The position numbers were made by a program, and so were the translations under genes. From Cytobacillus citreus (lineage in GTDB: Bacteria > Bacillota > Bacilli > Bacillales > Cytobacillaceae), in contig NZ_JAGYPM010000006.1 in the NCBI RefSeq assembly GCF_018343665.1, forward strand, positions 62,001-126,000: a stretch of DNA of 64,000 bases. Reading direction: 5' to 3'. This document shows, in pieces, positions 43,908-52,311 of this stretch. The notes under the pieces were generated by a model, which saw only the letters and a program-made list of their open reading frames with translations, searched no databases and had not been told where the DNA came from. Position 1 is the stretch's first letter; every line of letters starts with the position of its first letter.

Positions 43908-44588
43908 TCAAGACTCAATTAATTGTTTGTTTAAATTTTTGATAATTAAGGGTAATGCCGCAAAATCATCTATAATAATATCTGCTTTGACATTTTCCCA
44001 TTGAAAATCTTTTTTCCAAATTCCTTTCATCCCTACATTTTGAGCAGCTTTCACGTCATTTTCTGGGTGGTCTCCAACAAATATACTTTCATTAGCTGAA
44101 ACATTCAGTAGCTCCAAGGCTCTTTTAAATATTTGAGGGGAAGGTTTTTTTATTCCTTCCCACTCAGAAACTAAAATAGTTTTAAAGTACTTTTCAATAC
44201 CTAAAGCCTTTATATTATCTATCTGAAACTGCCCATATCCATTTGTAATTATTCCTAATAATAGGTTGCTCTTTCTCAAATCTTCTAACATACTTAGTAG
44301 ATTAGGAAAAGGAACGCAACTATGCTTAAATTCGCTTATATAATCCCCAAGTAAAACTTCCCAATTAACACCAGTTATTTCAAATTCATCGACTAATTGT
44401 TGATACACTTTATCTTTCCAAACATACCCACGACTATCCAACTCTATGAATCTTATGGTGTATTTCTCTTTTGGAATATGCCCTACCCATTTATTCAATC
44501 GCTTGTATTGATTATCAATAAACTTTTTAACTGATTCATCCCGATTTAACAAGGTTCCATCTAAATCAAATATGACAGCCTTAATCAT
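43908..44588 (-). CDS. HAD-superfamily phosphatase
   Basis: A 226-residue hydrolase. The frame is open to 44612, but GGGAGAGG 7 bp before the ATG at 44588 sets the start at MIKAVIFDLDGTLLNR, with the nucleophile motif DLDGT. Motif II is IITNGYG, motif III a Lys in KPSPQIF, and motif IV VGDHPENDVKAAQ. The cap region fits the YjjG/phosphoglycolate phosphatase-like subfamily. The substrate is unknown. It is the first complete member of the array of minus-strand genes separated by palindromic elements. Confidence 0.87.
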   Translation of the reverse strand: MIKAVIFDLDGTLLNRDESVKKFIDNQYKRLNKWVGHIPKEKYTIRFIELDSRGYVWKDKVYQQLVDEFEITGVNWEVLLGDYISEFKHSCVPFPNLLSMLEDLRKSNLLLGIITNGYGQFQIDNIKALGIEKYFKTILVSEWEGIKKPSPQIFKRALELLNVSANESIFVGDHPENDVKAAQNVGMKGIWKKDFQWENVKADIIIDDFAALPLIIKNLNKQLIES

Positions 44589-44691
44589 TTTACAACCTCT
44601 CCCAAGAAACATAATTCTTTTTTATTTCTTTATCATTAACTTAAAAACCTTCTTAAAGTATCTGTCTCAAATATAAAAAGGACTCTCGTTC

Positions 44692-44730
44692 ATATTAATG
44701 AATCGCGCCCGATTCCAGGAAGAGCAAGAT
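44692..44730. repeat. Boundary palindrome, core GCGCCC 44705-44710
   Basis: TGAATC-GCGCCC-GATTCCAGGAA. It lies between the HAD gene and the 3' end of the next gene (115 bp from its stop). Confidence 0.55.
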
Positions 44731-44845
44731 AATGATTATGAATTGCTACATTAAGCTAGTTTAACTAACGCATCTGTTAAGTGATTAATTTCTATCCAGA
44801 GAAAACCACCGTATTTTGAATAATGATAAAGTCTCTGATTTAGTA

Positions 44846-45181
44846 TTATCTTGAGATGATTTCTTCAGTAATAAAAAAACAAAAAGAAGCAATTAAACTG
44901 TACACACCAATAAATCCAAATATGGTAAAAATCCCACCAAAGATTAAGTAAATAAGAAATTTAATTAAAGTTTTCACTGCTTTCTGATTAATCTTTTTGG
45001 CAAAATAATTTGCAAGGAGTGATACTCCGATTCCATATGTAAATATTCCAAGAGCAAATATTATAAAAACAAGCACTAGAACACCTTTATCGATGTCCTT
45101 ATAAAAAATTAGATATGTAATTAGCGTTGCCAAAACAGTTGAAATGGTCGCTATAATTAATTTTCTTAATACCCGATTCAA
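44846..45181 (-). CDS. Small membrane protein, unrecognised
   Basis: A 111-residue hydrophobic protein with about three to four helices (TISTVLATLITYLIFY; GVLVLVFIIFALGIFTYGIG; LIKFLIYLIFGGIFTIFGFI). AAGAGGTG precedes the start. No family is recognised. Its cassette-like position between two boundary elements is its only context. Confidence 0.55.
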   Translation of the reverse strand: MNRVLRKLIIATISTVLATLITYLIFYKDIDKGVLVLVFIIFALGIFTYGIGVSLLANYFAKKINQKAVKTLIKFLIYLIFGGIFTIFGFIGVYSLIASFCFFITEEIISR

Positions 45182-45248
45182 AAAGAAACACCTCTTTACT
45201 AGTAATAGTTTTATATAAATATTCTATTATTAGTGGACTAATACCTTG

Positions 45249-45270
45249 TTCAACTAAGGGCCAGATAGTT
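45249..45270. repeat. Boundary element half, inverted orientation (GGGCCA 45258-45263)
   Basis: On the minus strand it reads CTATC-TGGCCC-TTAGTTGAAC. It is the only copy I noticed in the opposite orientation. Confidence 0.4.
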
Positions 45271-45313
45271 TAAGTACAATTTTTCAGAAACACCATACTA
45301 TCATTACCATAAG

Positions 45314-45340
45314 TATTCAAATGGCCCTTTTGTGGAACAT
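45314..45340. repeat. Boundary palindrome, core TGGCCC 45322-45327
   Basis: TATTCAAA-TGGCCC-TTTTGTGGAACATG; the left limit of the duplicated 221-bp block. Confidence 0.55.
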
Positions 45341-45551
45341 GAAAAAATCCTGTATATCAACACAGGATTTTTATCGATCTTTATTTTAAATTATCAAACT
45401 TTTAAAACTTATCAAGACCTAAATTAAAAAAGTATAGATAAATTAAAGGACATAACATATTTTATATGACTAATATGTTATGTCCTTTTCTCATACAACT
45501 AATTGGCAGTTAATTGAATAAGAAAGAGACACCTATTAAACAATCGCGCCC
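45331..45551. repeat. 221-bp non-coding block, copy 1
   Basis: It runs from TGTGGAACATG to AACAATCGCGCCC. It contains an AAAATCCTGT/ACAGGATTTT hairpin (about 45343-45372) and a hairpin with a stem of about 16 bp, AAGGACATAACATATT/AATATGTTATGTCCTT. It is near-identical to 48159-48378 (one substitution and one indel seen by eye). Similarity stops at the GCGCCC core. Confidence 0.85.
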
Positions 45552-45563
45552 GTTTGTAGAATA
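45539..45563. repeat. Boundary palindrome, core GCGCCC 45546-45551
   Basis: AACAATC-GCGCCC-GTTTGTAGAATAA; 22 bp beyond the stop of the phosphotransferase gene and the right limit of the 221-bp block. Confidence 0.6.
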
Positions 45564-45585
45564 AACTTTGCTTTAATCGTAGTGT

Positions 45586-46503
45586 TCAGGCTAGTGGTTT
45601 TTTCATTTCGTACTGAATGATTTTTATTGCCTCTTCTACCATCTCGCTACTGTTTCTTTTTATGCCTTCTAATAATAGTACAACGTTATCGGCCAGCAGA
45701 AAAAAAGAGAGCTTTCGCAGCTTATGTTGAACGTTTTCATCCCCTCTCATTGCCATCACTTTTTTTGTGAATACTTCTCCACACTCTTCGAACAAATATA
45801 AATATTCATAATCAGGGTCACCAATCCTTATGTCACCAAAATCGATGACTCCAGTTAGTTTTTGCCTCTTTTGGTCAAATAATAAATGTTCCAACGATAA
45901 ATCGGCATGAAGGAGCTTAGGTGAGTATCTGAAGTAGTCTTTATTTTCCAGGTATGTTTTAAATCGAAAAGAAATATATGTTTGCATTTCTTGACCAATT
46001 TTAGTAAAAACTTTTTCCTTCACCTCATGAAATATCTCGAAGTAATCTTGATGGAAGTTACTTTCTTGTATATTTAAATCCTTCGCTTGTTCAACACAGA
46101 ATGAACTGATCTGATCCATAAACTCTGCGATTTGATAGGCGATTTCGTCCTTTGTTCCCGATGATAATGAGTGAAATAGTTGTTCATTCATAGGCACTCC
46201 AGGCAATATTTCATAGCCGACAAAAGGATATCCATTATCTTGTTTCCCACAATAAATAAATTGAGGTATATTTAGGGAGATATGTTTTTTTAGGTTCGGT
46301 AACGCTTTTATTTCTTTTTCTGTATCAATCGCTCCGTCTTTTTCCTTTGGAAATCGAAATACGAACTTATGATTGATCAGGTATGCACGATTCATCCAAC
46401 CTTCACCAAGTTTTATTGTATGATCAATTTTCACGTTTTCAAAATTTTTTAAAATCGTTTCTTTAACCCTTCCAACCTCGTCATTCTCGATTATACTATC
46501 CAC
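45586..46503 (-). CDS. Aminoglycoside phosphotransferase-family kinase, APH(2'')-like
   Basis: A 305-residue small-molecule kinase with a protein-kinase-like fold. It has the N-lobe lysine region (FVFRFPKEKDG), the catalytic loop LLHADLSLEHLLFD (near residue 198) and the metal motif GVIDFGDIRIGDPDYEYLYL. The H-x-D-L-S-x-x-H-L form is typical of APH(2'')-type enzymes. The target may be an aminoglycoside or another alcohol; resistance is not proved. AAGGAG precedes the ATG. Confidence 0.8.
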   Translation of the reverse strand: MDSIIENDEVGRVKETILKNFENVKIDHTIKLGEGWMNRAYLINHKFVFRFPKEKDGAIDTEKEIKALPNLKKHISLNIPQFIYCGKQDNGYPFVGYEILPGVPMNEQLFHSLSSGTKDEIAYQIAEFMDQISSFCVEQAKDLNIQESNFHQDYFEIFHEVKEKVFTKIGQEMQTYISFRFKTYLENKDYFRYSPKLLHADLSLEHLLFDQKRQKLTGVIDFGDIRIGDPDYEYLYLFEECGEVFTKKVMAMRGDENVQHKLRKLSFFLLADNVVLLLEGIKRNSSEMVEEAIKIIQYEMKKPLA

Positions 46504-46681
46504 CGTATTTTTTCTCCTTTTTAATTAAAATGGTCCATTCCAGTTTATAGGTAAAAATCTTTAAACAACCACATAAGTAATATTTTACGTTTAAAACTAT
46601 TTAGCATAATAATATTTGCTATTTTTCGTGACTATTACCCATAACGATAATCTAACCCTATAGCTAAAGAAGGTACAATTC

Positions 46682-46712
46682 TTTTTCCAGAAATGCGCCC
46701 TTTACTTGAATA
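46682..46712. repeat. Boundary palindrome, core GCGCCC 46695-46700
   Basis: TTCCAGAAAT-GCGCCC-TTTACTTGAATAA; 80 bp beyond the stop of the next gene. Confidence 0.6.
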
Positions 46713-46791
46713 ACAATGGTGTGTTTTCAATCCTGAAATAACTTAATTATTTTAGAACTAAAGCCCCAGTTACTCCATTTAGTTAGATGAG

Positions 46792-47157
46792 TTATTCATT
46801 GGAAAGATCATCAATCGCTTTAACAGCTAGCTCCAACGCTTTAATTCTTCTTTCTAAAAGCGTTCTTTGGGGACTACCTACCTTTAACTTAGCATAACTG
46901 TTCTCAATTGATGGAAATAAACCAGTAAGAACATTGCGAGTTTCTGCTAAATCTTCCATGGTGTAATGATGGGGTCTTTGATTCCAAACGTTTTCGAGCA
47001 TGGCTAAGCCGATGTAACTAGCTTTGAGTCGTTTCTTTAATAAGGTGGTATTTGCGCCTTTCTGAGTCATTGTAGCCAAGGAGTTTTCGAGTTTTCTGAT
47101 TGTCGATTGGAAGGATTTTATTGATTCCAATTTATCTACATTTGATACGTTTTCCAT
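46792..47157 (-). CDS. Conserved helical protein of unknown function
   Basis: A 121-residue helical protein starting MENVSNVDKLESIKSFQSTI (ATG 47157; the upstream start at 47187 is less likely because GGGAGG lies between them). I recall near-identical proteins of unknown function in other Bacillus genomes. It has no transmembrane segment, and the sequence is rich in Lys, Leu and Glu with heptad-like spacing. Cassette position between two boundary elements. Confidence 0.6.
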   Translation of the reverse strand: MENVSNVDKLESIKSFQSTIRKLENSLATMTQKGANTTLLKKRLKASYIGLAMLENVWNQRPHHYTMEDLAETRNVLTGLFPSIENSYAKLKVGSPQRTLLERRIKALELAVKAIDDLSNE

Positions 47158-47271
47158 GTTAGTACCGTCCTCCCTTCGTCTCTGCATTATTTGCTTGAAC
47201 TTATAAGTCTCTAGGAACCTGATTTCTCTTGCAATATTTTAACATTGATACCGATTCTCTCAGAAGGGGAA

Positions 47272-47344
47272 TCTTCAAGAATCTGGCCCTTATATTGCAA
47301 AAGCACTTTCCTTATTACAGGAAAGCGCCCTTTAACGGAAGATC
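47272..47344. repeat. Composite boundary element, cores TGGCCC 47284-47289 and GCGCCC 47325-47330
   Basis: TTCAAGAATC-TGGCCC, an inner hairpin (GCACTTTCC...GGAAAGCGC), then GCGCCC-TTTAACGGAA. On the minus strand the hairpin is followed by TTTTGC, so it could also end transcription of the acetyltransferase gene, whose stop is 92 bp away. Confidence 0.65.
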
Positions 47345-47435
47345 ATTTAACAGTATTAAGAACCTTCTGCAATATCCATGATCAATTACCACTTATTACA
47401 TTTCAGAATCTTTCTTCATCTATGTTTCCTTTAAG

Positions 47436-47966
47436 TTAGTATGGAAAGTTATCTTCTATTATTGTTTTGGTATTGTTCTCCCAGTCTTCTCTTATCAGTG
47501 CATATCCAACAGAATCAAATAATTGTCCGCTTTGTCTCCAGGATCTACGGTTATAAGATTCTTTTACAAATCCGCTATTAAAGAACGTTTTTCTCATCGC
47601 AAAATTATCATATCTTGTATGACCTTCGATTCTAATAATATGAGTGTAATTATTGAATACATAAGTACTTAACCAATCAAGGACATGCTTTGCTATTCCT
47701 TTGCCTCTAACCTTTTCTTTCAATCGCAAATCGAATAAACATATGGGATCTTCTAAATCAAAAATTCTTATTAAACCAATTTTTGTATGATTATCCATGA
47801 TCCAAAATGTTTGGTTCCCATTTTCGTTATAATTTCCGTTGGCTAAATTTTCTCTTATAGACTCCTCAGTAGGATTCTCCTGTCCATGAAAACTCCATGT
47901 TTCTGATGTTAAAAATTCTACTAATTCATCAACCATTTTATTTTCAAACTCTAAATATGTGTACAT
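47436..47966 (-). CDS. GNAT-family N-acetyltransferase
   Basis: A 176-residue acetyltransferase of the RimJ/RimL kind: IGLIRIFDLEDPICLFDLRL, the acetyl-CoA loop EKVRGKGIAKHVLDWL (R-G-K-G-I-A), then ARKTFF-like RYDNFAMRKTFFNSGFVKES. GGGGG precedes the start. The substrate is unknown: protein N-termini, an antibiotic or a small amine. Confidence 0.85.
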   Translation of the reverse strand: MYTYLEFENKMVDELVEFLTSETWSFHGQENPTEESIRENLANGNYNENGNQTFWIMDNHTKIGLIRIFDLEDPICLFDLRLKEKVRGKGIAKHVLDWLSTYVFNNYTHIIRIEGHTRYDNFAMRKTFFNSGFVKESYNRRSWRQSGQLFDSVGYALIREDWENNTKTIIEDNFPY

Positions 47967-48134
47967 CGTTCTCCCCCTTGAATGGCTACCTTCAATTAAT
48001 TAAATCCACATATATGAAATTCTTTCACCTACATTATAACGTTTTCTTACTAAACTAACCTTCATCAATTAGTTTAGTAAAATCTTCACAATTTTAATGA
48101 TATATTCAAACTCGAATACTCTAATTGACGAATA

Positions 48135-48166
48135 AGTTCCTCAATAATCTGGCCCGATTGTGGAAC
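48135..48166. repeat. Boundary palindrome, core TGGCCC 48150-48155
   Basis: TTCCTCAATAATC-TGGCCC-GATTGTGGAA; left limit of the second 221-bp block. Confidence 0.6.
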
Positions 48167-48378
48167 ATGAAAAAATCCTGTATATCAACACAGGATTTTT
48201 ATCGATCTTTATTTTAAATTATCAAACTTTTAAAACTTATCAAGACCTAAATTAAAAAGTATAGATAAATTAAAGGACATAACATATTTTATATGACTAA
48301 TATGTTATGTCCTTCTCTCATACAACTAATTGGCAGTTAATTGAATAAGAAAGAGACACCTATTAAACAATCGCGCCC
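48159..48378. repeat. 221-bp non-coding block, copy 2
   Basis: It matches 45331-45551 from TGTGGAAC to GCGCCC with one base fewer in an A run and one T/C change. Both copies keep the two strong hairpins. It shows recent duplication of a gene-less unit between two boundary cores. Confidence 0.85.
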
Positions 48379-48391
48379 TTATCTTGAATAA
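48366..48391. repeat. Boundary palindrome, core GCGCCC 48373-48378
   Basis: AACAATC-GCGCCC-TTATCTTGAATAAG; 93 bp beyond the stop of the next gene. Confidence 0.6.
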
Positions 48392-48483
48392 GCATACCCT
48401 TTTTCGGGGGATATGCAAAAATACCCAAATTGACCCTTAGGGATAAACACAAAACAGGCTGATGTGATAGCCTGTTAATTTTA

Positions 48484-49500
48484 TTAAACCATAAAGGGTA
48501 TGGTTTTCATTTCATAGATTTTTTGGAGAGTATGGACATGCTTCGTCTTCTCGTCATCAGCCTCTGTGTGGAGATACCCCTCGACAAGCCTGTACCCGAA
48601 TACGAGAAGGATTATCTCGTAGACACAATGATCGGAAATTCGGGATACATCCGCATACTCCGAAAAGCCTTTGTAATACGCAGGGATGCATCGTTGGTAG
48701 TGTTCGACCATGTTATCGATATCCGGTTCATCCGCGATCAGGCTTGCGAGATCCTCGCCCAGGTAGCCCCATCCGCTGGTATCCCAATCGATAAGCGCGA
48801 AATTCCCGTCAGCATAGATAAGATTGGTTACCCAGAAGTCCCGGTGACATAGAACGAGGGGCAATTTTTCAATACGAGCGAATATCTCGTCTGCTTGCTC
48901 ATCGATGTCGATGAGCATTTGCCGCACGTGCAGGGGCAATTCGCAGTCTTCCGATCGTATATAATCGTAGACGACCGGCCATGACCGGTAATGCAAATAC
49001 GTATTCTTCATGAGATCCGGATGGCTCAGGTTGGTCAGGCTCTGCAGCACGGCGGGTTTCTCCGCATACAGCTTGCCTTGAAAGCGCCCTAACTCCAACG
49101 CGGCCTCTTCATACATGTCACCGGTCAAGTCTAAACCGGTTACGCCATCGATATATTCCAGCCACAGATGGTATTCATTAACTTCGGCATTGAACTCGGC
49201 GTGATAACATATCGGCCAACGAAGGGCTTGCGAGAAAGTCGCTCCCAAGTCAGACGAATAGAGATCATATTCCCGGCGCCATGAACCAAGATCGCCGTAA
49301 CGCTCCCATTTGTTCTGGATTTTCAGCACTATACGGTACGGCAATTTTTCGCCATCCACGGTTTCGGCGATTCCCGTTACCAGGTACACATTCCCCACAG
49401 TTCCGCCCTGTAACGGCATAGTTTGGCAGTCAGTAGAGATGATATTCGTCTTGAACCGTTGGTTTAAAGCATAAATCAGCTTTTCAAGTTCAATATTCAT
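48484..49500 (-). CDS. Phosphotransferase/choline-kinase-like enzyme
   Basis: A 338-residue kinase of the APH/ChoK superfamily. It shows GGTVGNVYLVTG, VLKIQNKW (lysine), the catalytic loop LVLCHRDFWVTNLIY (near residue 220; H-R-D-F-W-x-x-N) and FALIDWDTSGWGYLGEDLA. The H-R-D-x-W-x-x-N form differs from the classic APH loop. GGAGG precedes the ATG by 4 bp. It is clearly GC-richer than the other array genes, suggesting a different donor. Confidence 0.8.
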   Translation of the reverse strand: MNIELEKLIYALNQRFKTNIISTDCQTMPLQGGTVGNVYLVTGIAETVDGEKLPYRIVLKIQNKWERYGDLGSWRREYDLYSSDLGATFSQALRWPICYHAEFNAEVNEYHLWLEYIDGVTGLDLTGDMYEEAALELGRFQGKLYAEKPAVLQSLTNLSHPDLMKNTYLHYRSWPVVYDYIRSEDCELPLHVRQMLIDIDEQADEIFARIEKLPLVLCHRDFWVTNLIYADGNFALIDWDTSGWGYLGEDLASLIADEPDIDNMVEHYQRCIPAYYKGFSEYADVSRISDHCVYEIILLVFGYRLVEGYLHTEADDEKTKHVHTLQKIYEMKTIPFMV

Positions 49501-49759
49501 TTATTCCTCCATTTTCTTCTTTGTCGATGAGGAAGCGCATATTATCCTGGATATACTCGTTATCATGTTGCGGTGCATATATACATCCGGTTAACATGAT
49601 TTTCTTATGGTGAATCGTTTTAAATAAATTCCCCTTTATGATTTTACATAATTTTAACAGATAAGCGTTTACATTCATATGTTTTATAAAAATTTATTAG
49701 GAAATTTAAACTTCATAAGTGAAAATCCTTCACTATAAATATCGTTTTTTTTGAAGAGG

Positions 49760-49835
49760 GTTGTTCAATTATATGGCCCTTTACATAAATAAGGGTACTT
49801 TCCTTGTTAGAGAAAAGTGCCCTTTTGTTGAAGAA
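49760..49835. repeat. Composite boundary element, cores TGGCCC 49774-49779 and GTGCCC 49817-49822
   Basis: TTCAATTATA-TGGCCC-TTTACATAAATAAG, an inner GGGTACTTT/AAAGTGCCC hairpin, then TTTTGTTGAA; 20 bp beyond the GrpB stop. Confidence 0.6.
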
Positions 49836-49854
49836 CTAAAAAGATATTTGATTG

Positions 49855-50388
49855 TTAATCCATTACTTTTTCTAAAATTTTTTTTATAAACTCTGTTTTA
49901 CCTGACGTATAGGAAGTTCGGTCTTTCATAGTCTTTGCTAAAGTCCTTTTAATGTTTTCATACTCAGTTACTGCTTCTGGGTTATTACGAAGGTAATCTC
50001 TAAATGCTATATGCCTTGCGAGCTCTTTACTATCTTTGTTACAAACATAAAGGTGATGCTCCATCCATTTTGTACCTTTTCCATCCCAAGGAGTAGATGT
50101 ATTTTTTCTTCCAAATGCTTCTCTACCTTCAAAACTCCATTCTTTTTGGTGAAAATACCCTATCTTTTCAAGTGCTTGAATAACATTAGGGAAGACATCG
50201 TAATCTTCAATTACAATATCTATATCCAAGACTGGTTTTGCTCCAAGCCCTTTGACTGAAGTGCTTCCAACGTGTTCAATATTAATAATCAAATCACTTA
50301 ATGACTTACTAATTACTTGTTTTATTGATTTGAATTCCTTTATCCATTGGTCATCAAAATTAATTATTTTTATACCAGAATGAGTCAA
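49855..50388 (-). CDS. GrpB-family (UPF0157) nucleotidyltransferase-fold protein
   Basis: A 177-residue protein. It carries IEHVGSTSVKGLGAKPVLDI followed by DIVIED, the G-S-T-S-x-x-G-L-x-x-K-P-x-x-D-I-D motif of the GrpB/UPF0157 family with a nucleotidyltransferase core, and later HHLYVCNKDS and LAFRDYLR-like AFRDYLRNNPEAV. GrpB proteins sometimes lie beside or fused to CoaE; here it is a lone array member. Its reaction is unknown. Confidence 0.85.
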   Translation of the reverse strand: MTHSGIKIINFDDQWIKEFKSIKQVISKSLSDLIINIEHVGSTSVKGLGAKPVLDIDIVIEDYDVFPNVIQALEKIGYFHQKEWSFEGREAFGRKNTSTPWDGKGTKWMEHHLYVCNKDSKELARHIAFRDYLRNNPEAVTEYENIKRTLAKTMKDRTSYTSGKTEFIKKILEKVMD

Positions 50389-50530
50389 CTATTGCCTCCT
50401 ATTTTTTTCATTAGTTTAGGTAATTTTCAAGATGCACCCATTAAATTCCTTCCTTATGGTCCAATAAAAAGAAAAAGTCATGTTTATAAATTTGTTCTAT
50501 ATCAATTACCTTCCATTTAATCTGTTTTTA

Positions 50531-50557
50531 TTCAATTAATTGGCCCGATTGTTGAAT
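50531..50557. repeat. Boundary palindrome, core TGGCCC 50541-50546
   Basis: TTCAATTAAT-TGGCCC-GATTGTTGAATAG, close to the consensus. Confidence 0.6.
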
Positions 50558-50576
50558 AGAAAGACTCACATTTTTA

Positions 50577-50603
50577 AAGCAACTTTTTTGTCACTTAACA
50601 TTA
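50577..50603 (-). mobile_element. Solo Tn7-like terminus, family 2
   Basis: Minus strand TGTTAAGTGACAAAAAAG then TTGC; compare TGTCGAGTGACAATAAAG at 15979. It lies 20 bp from a boundary palindrome. Confidence 0.45.
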
Positions 50604-50769
50604 CTAGTTCTTGTTCAAGTCTTGTCAGGATTTTATTCAGGCATAATAAAAACCGAAGGTTAACTGATCTGTATCAGAGAACCTTCGGTTGGGGTGATGT
50701 TACTTTTATTAAAGATACCTTATTGTAAGGTGACACCATGATGTTTTAGTTACCTATTATAAAGTAAAA

Positions 50770-50829
50770 TTACCAACTATAATGTTGATGGACAGCTACA
50801 CATGTTGACACATAAAATTCTTTGTCCAT
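50770..50829 (-). pseudogene. MDKxFYVST start stub (copy 2)
   Basis: AGGAGAAAGAAG then ATG; MDKEFYVSTCVAVHQHYSW and a stop. The first nine residues and the upstream CCTGC text match 39732-39815. Confidence 0.3.
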
Positions 50830-51289
50830 CTTCTTTCTCCTGCCTTTCCCCGCTCAAACCCTTGTCCTGCTTGCCCTCACGCCCTTTTCTCCTCCTTTTC
50901 CATTTCAGCTTAAAGAATAATAACGTTCCCACTTTTTTCACGCTTTTTCCTCATTTGTGTAACGTTTTTTCACTGAATCCGACATAATAATAACAGAGTA
51001 GAATTAAGGTTTAAGGATCGGGTTTTATCCCGCTTTCTTTCCCACTTTTACTCATGCTTTTTCTTTTTCTTTTTCGTTGCTAAACCCTGTTGTATCTTGC
51101 TTTCTCATGCTTTTCTTCATGCCTTTTCTCATGCGTTTCTCGACCTTTTCCCTACCTTTTTTCGAGCATAAAAAAGACCGAAGGTCTACCTGAATCGGAT
51201 CAGGAAACCTTCGGTTTGTGAACGTTTTTTTTATTTAAGGTACTTTATTTTTGTGTAAGAAGCGGTAATATTTTCTCTACACAACACAA

Positions 51290-51474
51290 TTGTTGCTTTA
51301 AAATAAAGTTTGATCAAATTGATACTAATAACCTTGATAAACGATCATAGAAAAGAGCGTGTTTTGAAAAAAAGATTGATCAAAACACGCTCTTAATATT
51401 TTCAGTTGGTTCATTCTTTTATAAAAAAGTTTGATCATTTCCTATCTATGTTGCACCACAATCGCGCCCGATTG
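51290..51474. mobile_element. Tn7-like end fused to a boundary palindrome, copy A
   Basis: TGTTGCTTTAAAATAAAG starts it; three spaced sites follow; a perfect 14-bp hairpin (AAGAGCGTGTTTTG 51353-51366 with CAAAACACGCTCTT 51381-51394) encloses the middle site; it ends ACCACAATC-GCGCCC-GATTG. All 185 bp are identical to 61864-62048 by eye, so one copy is recent. Confidence 0.7.
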
Positions 51475-51481
51475 CTGAATA
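51455..51481. repeat. Boundary palindrome, core GCGCCC 51464-51469
   Basis: CCACAATC-GCGCCC-GATTGCTGAAT; 76 bp beyond the next stop codon. Confidence 0.6.
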
Positions 51482-51556
51482 TGGAAAATGTGAAAAAAAC
51501 TATCAAATGGGCATCTCAGTTAGTTAACTAAAGCACACTAACCTATTCTCAAAAAC

Positions 51557-52114
51557 TCATTTTTTTACCATCAGGATTACATCTGCATAGAATTCACCAT
51601 CTATTTCTACCTCATATCGCCACAAACCACTTATTGGTATTATAAAAGTTGCAGTAAAATGTTCTAAACTAGGATACCCATAAGATGGATCAGTTATGAT
51701 TTTTGGAGGAACAACTGTAATTTTATTTCCTGTCTCTTTGTGGTAGGCATAAATAGCTAATTCTTTTCTATTAAACGTTTCAAATGGTTCAGAAAAACTG
51801 AATATATAACCAAAGGATTTTCCCGCCCTCAGACTTGGATCTTCCATAACCCTTAGTATCACTTTTCTGTTTTTTGTAAATTCATTTCGTGTATTCCAAT
51901 TATCTTTGTTTGAAATTTCTCTCAAACCAGACACAATTCGTTCCTTAACAACATCATCCAAGTCTTCCACTTTTACTTCAAGTTCGTTAATTTTACTTTT
52001 ATATTCAATAAGTAATGAATTTTGTTTAAATAACGCAACCCCCATAACAATATTCATTATTAACACTAAAATTAAAATGATGTTATAAGGTTTATTCATC
52101 TTTTTCCTCCTCAT
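51557..52114 (-). CDS. Membrane-anchored extracellular protein, unrecognised
   Basis: A 185-residue protein with an N-terminal anchor (NIILILVLIMNIVMGVALF, residues 11-29), then a coiled coil (YKSKINELEVKVEDLDDVVK) and a C-terminal domain of predicted beta character (SFSEPFETFNRKELAIYAYH, then GLWRYEVEIDGEFYADVILM). The YEVEIDGEFYADV end resembles immunoglobulin-like or DUF4871-type lipoprotein domains but without a lipobox. Function unknown. Confidence 0.5.
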   Translation of the reverse strand: MRRKKMNKPYNIILILVLIMNIVMGVALFKQNSLLIEYKSKINELEVKVEDLDDVVKERIVSGLREISNKDNWNTRNEFTKNRKVILRVMEDPSLRAGKSFGYIFSFSEPFETFNRKELAIYAYHKETGNKITVVPPKIITDPSYGYPSLEHFTATFIIPISGLWRYEVEIDGEFYADVILMVKK

Positions 52115-52209
52115 TACTACCTTTAATATGGCTTTATCGAATCTTCATATTTTCTTTTATTTACAAGAAATTCGACATGAAGTTGAGTTTATCCTTTATC
52201 AACAAACCT

Positions 52210-52290
52210 GCCACTTAGTCGAATAAGAAAAAGGATTGCCGCAGCAACCCTCAACTTCAACACTTACGCCCTTTAATAAAATAAGAAAAA
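52210..52290. repeat. Composite boundary element, core TACGCCC ending 52271
   Basis: GTCGAATAAG, a GGATTGCCGCAGCAACCC inner hairpin, then TTCAACACT-TACGCCC-TTTAATAAAATAAG. Diverged but in the same place, 22 bp beyond the next stop. Confidence 0.5.
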
Positions 52291-52311
52291 ATATTTATGT
52301 ACCGGTATATT

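Larger units (their letters stand above)
50389..51289. other. Long gene-free interval of the array
   Basis: It holds a boundary palindrome (core 50541-50546), a Tn7-like terminus (50577-50603), two related hairpins with ACCGAAGGT/ACCTTCGGT stems (50651-50690 and 51177-51215) and the MDKEFYVST stub. Between about 50830 and 51170 the plus strand is strikingly pyrimidine-rich. No gene is supported. Confidence 0.6.

Noticed and set aside
45586..46503. Naming a specific aminoglycoside resistance gene
   Set aside because: The motif pattern fits APH(2'') broadly, but no exact gene can be assigned from motifs alone.
49490..49678. 62-codon minus ORF upstream of the phosphotransferase
   Set aside because: It overlaps the start and ribosome site of the next gene and shows no recognisable features.
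50802..50987. 61-codon plus ORF in pyrimidine-rich DNA
   Set aside because: Low-complexity Ser/Phe/Leu/Pro product expected from C/T-rich DNA; no start signals.
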